Origin: a bacterium
GTDB lineage: Bacteria > Patescibacteriota > Patescibacteriia > CAIQCM01
NCBI GenBank assembly: GCA_023246535.1
Contig: JAHFIF010000037.1
Coordinates: 1-9,105 of the forward strand
Direction of reading: 5' to 3'
DNA length: 9,105 nt
The translations under genes were made by a program, and so were the position numbers. Positions 6,093 through 9,105 of this stretch are shown here, piece by piece. How positions within the stretch are numbered: position 1 is the first letter of the stretch; the number at the start of each line of letters is the position of its first letter. The notes under the pieces were generated by a model that did no database searches, had not been told where the DNA came from, and worked only from the letters and a program-made list of their open reading frames with translations.

Positions 6093-6536
6093 TCAGGCAT
6101 GGGCGGCGACCGGCGGCGGCGTGCCGCTCACGCGCGAACACTCCTTGGGGCGGACCAGGCCGTGTTCGGACCAGCGTCCGGCCAAATGCTCATTGCCGCG
6201 GCAGGTGTCGCAAATTAACACCGGCCCCTTCTCGACCGGAAAAACGGCAGAGACGGAGAACGACTTGAAATAGACCAAGTCGCCGGGAACGATCGACCCG
6301 CGACAACCGGCGCAGATGGTCGAGGCGGCCGCGAGATGCGCGAGCGTGCACTTACGGCAGCGCGCCCGCCGCCGTTTGGCCTCCTTGTTCAAATAAAGCG
6401 TCCGGAGTCCGAGATCAACCGAATTGAACCGTCGACCCCAGTGCCCGCAACCGAATGGAAAGAACGACCTGAAGAAAAAGGCGACGACCGACCAGGCCTT
6501 GGCCAAGGACGCGGCCAGCATGCGAGCGATCTTCAT
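6093..6536 (-). CDS. Cysteine-rich, zinc-ribbon-like protein (147 aa)
   Basis: The start is secured by GGAGGTG (6541-6547) four bases before the ATG. Residues 7-29 are hydrophobic with Phe runs and a few basic residues, ending in FFPFGCGHWG, so the N-terminus may be membrane-associated. The rest holds eight Cys at 30, 60, 63, 75, 78, 109, 112 and 133. CxxC pairs 60/63 and 75/78 are 11 residues apart and could form one zinc ribbon; CDTC at 109-112 with Cys133 or His residues could form another site. Between them lies GSIVPGDLVYFKSF, a turn-and-strand pattern common in small treble-clef or ribbon folds. It may bind nucleic acid or protein; nothing shows which. No family name is recognised. The gene is divergent from a tiny secreted protein, and no terminator is visible between its stop and the left-hand neighbour. 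Confidence 0.7.
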   Translation of the reverse strand: MKIARMLAASLAKAWSVVAFFFRSFFPFGCGHWGRRFNSVDLGLRTLYLNKEAKRRRARCRKCTLAHLAAASTICAGCRGSIVPGDLVYFKSFSVSAVFPVEKGPVLICDTCRGNEHLAGRWSEHGLVRPKECSRVSGTPPPVAAHA

Positions 6537-6553
6537 GTTTCACCTCCGCGCCA

Positions 6554-6582
6554 AGTCTACCGCCGCGTCAGAGAAAATTCAA
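6554..6582 (-). promoter_or_regulatory. Promoter of the zinc-ribbon-like gene
   Basis: On the minus strand, TTGAAT (6577-6582) and TAGACT (6554-6559) are spaced by 17 bases. The predicted start near 6547 puts the first G of the ribosome-binding site GGAGGTG at or next to the 5' end, leaving an 11-base leader. Its -35 box lies 12 bases from the -35 box of the divergent promoter. Confidence 0.55.
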
Positions 6583-6594
6583 GGGTTGCCAGGC

Positions 6595-6623
6595 TTGACT
6601 TTTTGAAAAAAATCCCCTATACT
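6595..6623 (+). promoter_or_regulatory. Promoter of the small secreted protein gene
   Basis: TTGACT (6595-6600) and TATACT (6618-6623) are spaced by exactly 17 bases; each matches five of six consensus positions. The start should be near 6630, giving a leader of about 33 bases with AGGAG at 6651-6655. Confidence 0.75.
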
Positions 6624-6662
6624 AAAGGAAATTCTTTCAACAATTCGCTTAGGAGATAAAAA

Positions 6663-6932
6663 ATGAACACTGCGAAAATCAGGCGTTCCCTCGCCTTTGG
6701 CACAATGTTCGTCTGCGTCTCGCTCTTTCCCCATCACCGCGCCGCCGCCGACAGCCGCAAATCGACCGTGACCGTCACCGTGACCGTTTCGCCGAGCTGC
6801 AAGATCGACGCCAACGGCGTCAACAAGCAGCAGTGCAGCGGCGCGGCGCAACCGATCACGGCCACCGCCCCCGCCGCCGCCTCCGCCGGCGCCGCCGCCG
6901 CAACGACCAGCATTCGCACCATCAACTTCTAG
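6663..6932 (+). CDS. Small secreted two-cysteine protein (89 aa)
   Basis: AGGAG seven bases upstream fixes the ATG. Residues 1-29 form a signal peptide: basic NTAKIRR, hydrophobic 10-22, and RAAA before DS as a likely cleavage site. The mature part of about 60 residues begins with a Thr-Val strand (STVTVTVTV) and a short segment with Cys46 and Cys58, which could form a disulfide once exported. An Ala-rich flexible stretch (about 67-80) leads to a final short strand ending in IRTINF. The strand-then-Cys opening vaguely recalls spore-coat-U/pilin-like folds, but the protein is far too short for that family; I do not assign it. The gene is a single unit with a strong promoter, good ribosome-binding site and clear terminator, so it may be well expressed. 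Confidence 0.75.
   Translation: MNTAKIRRSLAFGTMFVCVSLFPHHRAAADSRKSTVTVTVTVSPSCKIDANGVNKQQCSGAAQPITATAPAAASAGAAAATTSIRTINF
6764..6787 (+). repeat. Hexamer tandem repeat GACCGT (4 units)
   Basis: GACCGT occurs in units one, two and four, with CACCGT as unit three, inside the small secreted protein gene. It encodes the alternating Thr-Val strand and could vary in length by slippage without breaking the frame. Confidence 0.6.
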
Positions 6933-6943
6933 ACGCCGCCCCG

Positions 6944-6975
6944 ACGCGCTCTCCGCGAGCGCGTTTTTCTTTTTT
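6944..6975 (+). terminator. Intrinsic terminator of the small secreted protein gene
   Basis: An 8-bp stem ACGCGCTC/GAGCGCGT with a 5-base loop runs into TTTTTCTTTTTT, 11 bases after the stop codon. Confidence 0.85.
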
Positions 6976-7008
6976 AAAAAACGGCCCGATCAGAGGAGAT
7001 CGGGCCGT
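6976..7008 (-). terminator. Intrinsic terminator of the methyltransferase unit
   Basis: An 11-bp perfect stem (6981-6991 with 6998-7008) with a 6-base loop is followed on the minus strand by a run of six T. It lies six bases past the methyltransferase stop and directly abuts the plus-strand terminator of the convergent gene. Confidence 0.85.
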
Positions 7009-7014
7009 CGCGTT

Positions 7015-7674
7015 TCATTTCTTCCAGCACTGGTAGAGGCTGGTTTTGCCGCGTCGCTCCTCAACCACCGTAAAGTACGGATCGAGCAGCGCGTGCAGCC
7101 GCTCCGGCGACAGCCAACGAAAGGTCGTATAGTGCGGCGGCAGGCCGTCCCTGACCTGCAGATGATGGACGGTATCGCCGACGAGCCAGCTGGTTTCCAC
7201 AAAGTCGTGGTCGTCCAGCTTGTACTGGCGGACGGTCGGCGTTTCCGACGGCCGCTCATTGAACGTATTGAAGGCGAAGATCCTGCCCGGCTCCAGCGCA
7301 TCCGCCGCGAGCAAGGCGGTGTCTTCGTCCAGCCAGTAGTTGACCGCTTGGCGGCAAACGGCCGCGTCATAATACCGGCGCTTTACGACTTCCTGCAAAA
7401 GCGCCTCGCGCACCGGCAGGGTCAGGATCCGAACATTGGGCAAGGCTTGCAGCTCCGGGCCGATCATCGCCGGTTCGGCGTCAACCGCGACCGCTTCGCC
7501 GGCGCCGAGCGCGAGCGCCCGCAAGGTCATTTGCCCTTCGCCGCAACAGAGATCGAGCAGGCGGTCGCCCGGTTTCAGTTGAAGCAAACTGATCAGCTCG
7601 CCGTCGTTTCGGCCGAGCAAATAACGCAAGTAGAGCGCGCGATATGTTTTATGGTCCGGGTACTCGTTCTTCAT
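7015..7674 (-). CDS. Class I SAM-dependent methyltransferase (219 aa)
   Basis: From the ATG at 7674 the protein has 219 residues. LLDLCCGEGQMT (39-50) is the glycine-rich motif I that binds S-adenosylmethionine; AVAVDAEPAMI after it is motif II with the acidic residue that contacts the ribose, and YYDAAVCRQAVNYW is the motif IV region. This is the small-molecule type fold (Methyltransf_11/25-like); the substrate cannot be read from the sequence. I chose this start, not a codon eight residues earlier, because GGGAGG lies five bases upstream and because the ATG overlaps the stop of the preceding gene as ATGA. That coupling implies joint function with the CoaB-like/aldolase-like fusion. A strong terminator follows. 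Confidence 0.85.
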   Translation of the reverse strand: MKNEYPDHKTYRALYLRYLLGRNDGELISLLQLKPGDRLLDLCCGEGQMTLRALALGAGEAVAVDAEPAMIGPELQALPNVRILTLPVREALLQEVVKRRYYDAAVCRQAVNYWLDEDTALLAADALEPGRIFAFNTFNERPSETPTVRQYKLDDHDFVETSWLVGDTVHHLQVRDGLPPHYTTFRWLSPERLHALLDPYFTVVEERRGKTSLYQCWKK

Positions 7675-8789
7675 AACCGCCTCCCTTCGCGATGCCACAA
7701 ATGCTTACCGTCTTGATCGAAAAGCAGAATACAGCCATGCTCGCGAATATTGAACGAGTTGCCGTTAAGGCGCCGAGAATCTCGAACCGTCCCGGGCGGC
7801 GCATACTCGTACGTCGTCAATTCAGGAACCTGTTCGTGATAATGGACAACGACGTCAACTGCGGGATTATAAAACATCTGTGAAAGCAACGGCGCGTTCA
7901 ATGACGCTTTGACGCCGCCCGCCACTTTGACCAGTTTCTTTTCATGGTCGACATGAGTCACATGGACGATCGAATCAAGCTCGCGCTTACCCCGCCCGGT
8001 TGTCACGAATCCGTTGCCGCAACGCACCGCCACCGTCCCGAAGACCAGACCAGCCTCGTTGGCCGCAAAATGGTCTGCGTAACGAGCGAGCGTCGCGCGC
8101 AATTTGTCGACCGCCTCATCCGTTGACGCTGGGCCGTCGACGAAAACCGTCGAATAGTAGACGTCGTTCAGTGACCGCCAGATCCACGCCGCCTGCCCTT
8201 CGACATTCATGGGGTGGACGCCGCGCTCTTTGGTCACGGCAAACTTCTGTTGCAGATCTTTGGCATCGTTGGCAAAGACGGTCATGGCCCGGGATTCGAG
8301 CAACACGCCATAGGCCGCGCTGATCAATTCTTCCCGACTAACGTCGGACAACAGTTTGCAGCCGAAGAGCTGCGTCTTGGGCGCCGCCGCCTTAACCTCA
8401 TCGATCACGCGCGGCGCGATCTTGAAGTTGATCGGGATGATGTCGCCCGGCTGGTAGTTATGGCTCGGAAATTTTCCGACGATCGGATTAGCCGGGATCA
8501 AATTGGCGACCGCCGCGCCGAGCACCACGCCGTCCGTTTCCGGCGCCAAGGCCAAGACCTGACGGCGGTAGTCGTCAAAGCCGCCGTGCGTCAGCACCGT
8601 GAGCCGTTCATGCGGCGCCGGCACCTGCGCGCCGACTTTCGGCGCGCACAGATAAACGACCTCGACGTCGTAGCCGAGCAGCTGTCGGACCAATTCGCAC
8701 ATCAAGCCGCCCTTGAAACGGTTGGTCAAGATCTTCACGGCATCCAAATGCGCATGCACCGGGCCGCCGGTAACCAGGATCTTTTTCAT
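7671..8789 (-). CDS. CoaB/DFP-like domain fused to class II aldolase-like domain
   Basis: This 372-residue protein has two parts. Residues 1-200 resemble the phosphopantothenoylcysteine synthetase (CoaB, DFP) Rossmann-like fold: ILVTGGP at 4-10, LDAVKILTNRFKGG (15-28; Asn23 at the place of the nucleotide-binding Asn), GAAVAN (91-96) where CoaB has AAVAD, and VFANDAKDL (171-179) for the usual A-N-D. The Lys-rich KIKK motif of CoaB is reduced to Lys106. Residues 225-372 resemble class II aldolase/adducin proteins: FGTVAVR (250-256), a T-T-G turn, VVHYHE with His316 and His318, a PPGT segment, and EHG with His351, the three expected zinc ligands. The catalytic acid 19 residues before the first His is not there (Leu297/Asn298), and the stretch between HYH and EHG is short. 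It probably binds a metal and a nucleotide, but neither parent reaction can be assumed. AGGAG precedes the ATG; the stop overlaps the methyltransferase start. Confidence 0.75.
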   Translation of the reverse strand: MKKILVTGGPVHAHLDAVKILTNRFKGGLMCELVRQLLGYDVEVVYLCAPKVGAQVPAPHERLTVLTHGGFDDYRRQVLALAPETDGVVLGAAVANLIPANPIVGKFPSHNYQPGDIIPINFKIAPRVIDEVKAAAPKTQLFGCKLLSDVSREELISAAYGVLLESRAMTVFANDAKDLQQKFAVTKERGVHPMNVEGQAAWIWRSLNDVYYSTVFVDGPASTDEAVDKLRATLARYADHFAANEAGLVFGTVAVRCGNGFVTTGRGKRELDSIVHVTHVDHEKKLVKVAGGVKASLNAPLLSQMFYNPAVDVVVHYHEQVPELTTYEYAPPGTVRDSRRLNGNSFNIREHGCILLFDQDGKHLWHREGRRL

Positions 8790-8838
8790 CGTTTTCTCCT
8801 GTTTTGTTGTTAAAGTTCGCTTTTACATCCAACGCGTG

Positions 8839-8867
8839 AATATGCCAAAAATCGCGCAATCTGTCAA
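8839..8867 (-). promoter_or_regulatory. Promoter of the fusion/methyltransferase unit
   Basis: On the minus strand, a consensus TTGACA (8862-8867) and CATATT (8839-8844) are spaced by 17 bases. A start near 8832 gives a leader of about 43 bases with AGGAG six bases before the ATG. Confidence 0.65.
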
Positions 8868-8908
8868 GATATTGCCGGCCCGCCGGCGGTCGCCGACTTT
8901 ATTAATCG

Positions 8909-8917
8909 TGATATAAT
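8909..8917 (+). promoter_or_regulatory. Extended -10 promoter of galU
   Basis: TGATATAAT gives a consensus -10 (8912-8917) with an upstream TG; no good -35 box is seen. Only nine bases separate the -10 box from the ATG, so the transcript should start about three bases before it. Confidence 0.65.
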
Positions 8918-8926
8918 GCGAACACT

Positions 8927-9105
8927 ATGAAAATACGCAAAGCTATCATCCCCGTCGCCGGTTTGGGAACGCGTTTTTTGCCCGCCACCAAGGCTCAGCC
9001 GAAAGAAATGCTGACCTTGATCGACAAGCCGGTCATCCAATACATCGTTGAAGAAGCCGTTGCTTCCGGCATTGAAGAGATCACCTTTGTCACCTCGGTC
9101 GGAAA
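8927..9105 (+). CDS. galU: UTP--glucose-1-phosphate uridylyltransferase, N-terminal part
   Basis: Fifty-nine codons are present before the right edge. The start MKIRKAIIPVAGLGTRFLPA contains the G-x-G-T-R nucleotide-binding signature of sugar nucleotidyltransferases, followed by TKAQPKEMLTLIDKPVIQYIVEEAVASGIEEI, which is close to GalU; most members have a Ser/Ile-Pro-Lys-Glu-Met-Leu-Pro there. The enzyme makes UDP-glucose from UTP and glucose-1-phosphate in the cytoplasm, the sugar donor for surface glycans, which fits the flippase and ligase-like genes on the left. No ribosome-binding site precedes the ATG; the predicted mRNA has a leader of about three bases, as with the BI-1 gene. A related nucleotidyltransferase with another sugar is less likely. 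Confidence 0.9.
   Translation, partial: MKIRKAIIPVAGLGTRFLPATKAQPKEMLTLIDKPVIQYIVEEAVASGIEEITFVTSVG

Noticed and set aside
5398..6273. A 291-codon plus-strand frame spanning the mini-protein genes and beyond
   Set aside because: It is Arg/His/Pro-rich, runs through a clear terminator at 6010-6037, and overlaps two genes with good membrane-protein composition; one of these also has a strong ribosome-binding site.
6663..6932. Spore-coat-U or pilin-like domain in the small secreted protein
   Set aside because: Only a Thr-Val strand and one Cys resemble the start of that fold; the protein is less than half the needed length.
7675..7698. Earlier in-frame start for the methyltransferase
   Set aside because: The ATG at 7674 has GGGAGG at good spacing and an ATGA overlap with the upstream stop; the extra eight residues include the ribosome-binding site itself.
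7671..8789. Annotation as a plain CoaB (phosphopantothenate-cysteine ligase)
   Set aside because: The Lys-rich motif is mostly absent, the AAVAD Asp is Asn, and a second, aldolase-like domain is attached, so CoaB activity should not be assumed.

Overview
The window is bacterial, fairly GC-rich and densely coded in short transcription units on both strands. It uses the standard genetic code: TGA is a stop in several genes and no gene needs it read through. The mix suggests, without proving, a Candidate Phyla Radiation (Patescibacteria) genome: a secreted NBR1-type Ig-domain protein, wzx- and O-antigen-ligase-like genes, small lineage-restricted membrane proteins, a tRNA-Ser without encoded CCA, and several mRNAs with almost no leader. 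No CRISPR array, insertion sequence, integrase or rRNA is visible.

Layout. A secreted Ig-like-domain protein (minus, 1-537, cut by the left edge) is divergent from a three-gene plus-strand unit (621-3954): a Wzx-like flippase, an O-antigen ligase/polymerase-like protein with a 4-base ATGA overlap, and an unrecognised coiled-coil membrane protein. The unit ends in a hairpin that can terminate both strands (3953-3983) and also serves the minus-strand tRNA-Ser(CGA) (4001-4087). The tRNA promoter is interlocked with that of a Bax inhibitor-1/YccA-family gene (4161-4850). Then come three very small two-helix membrane proteins (4979-5194, 5435-5737, 5756-5977) in two transcription units with similar promoters and near-identical terminators. 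The second unit carries a strongly folded leader. A cysteine-rich zinc-ribbon-like gene (minus, 6093-6536) is divergent from a tiny secreted protein (6663-6932). A minus-strand pair (8789 down to 7015) encodes a CoaB/DFP-like domain fused to a class II aldolase-like domain, translationally coupled to a SAM methyltransferase. The start of galU (8927 onward) leaves the right edge.

How the genes may fit together. Wzx, the ligase-like protein, GalU (UDP-glucose supply) and the secreted Ig-domain protein point to cell-surface glycan and envelope work. The BI-1 protein and the three mini-membrane proteins add membrane functions, unknown for the latter. The least explained parts are the mini-membrane cassette with its structured leader and the CoaB-like/aldolase-like fusion with its methyltransferase. 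Translation starts fall into two visible classes: genes with a clear AGGAG-type ribosome-binding site, and genes whose predicted transcript starts 3 to 6 bases before the ATG.
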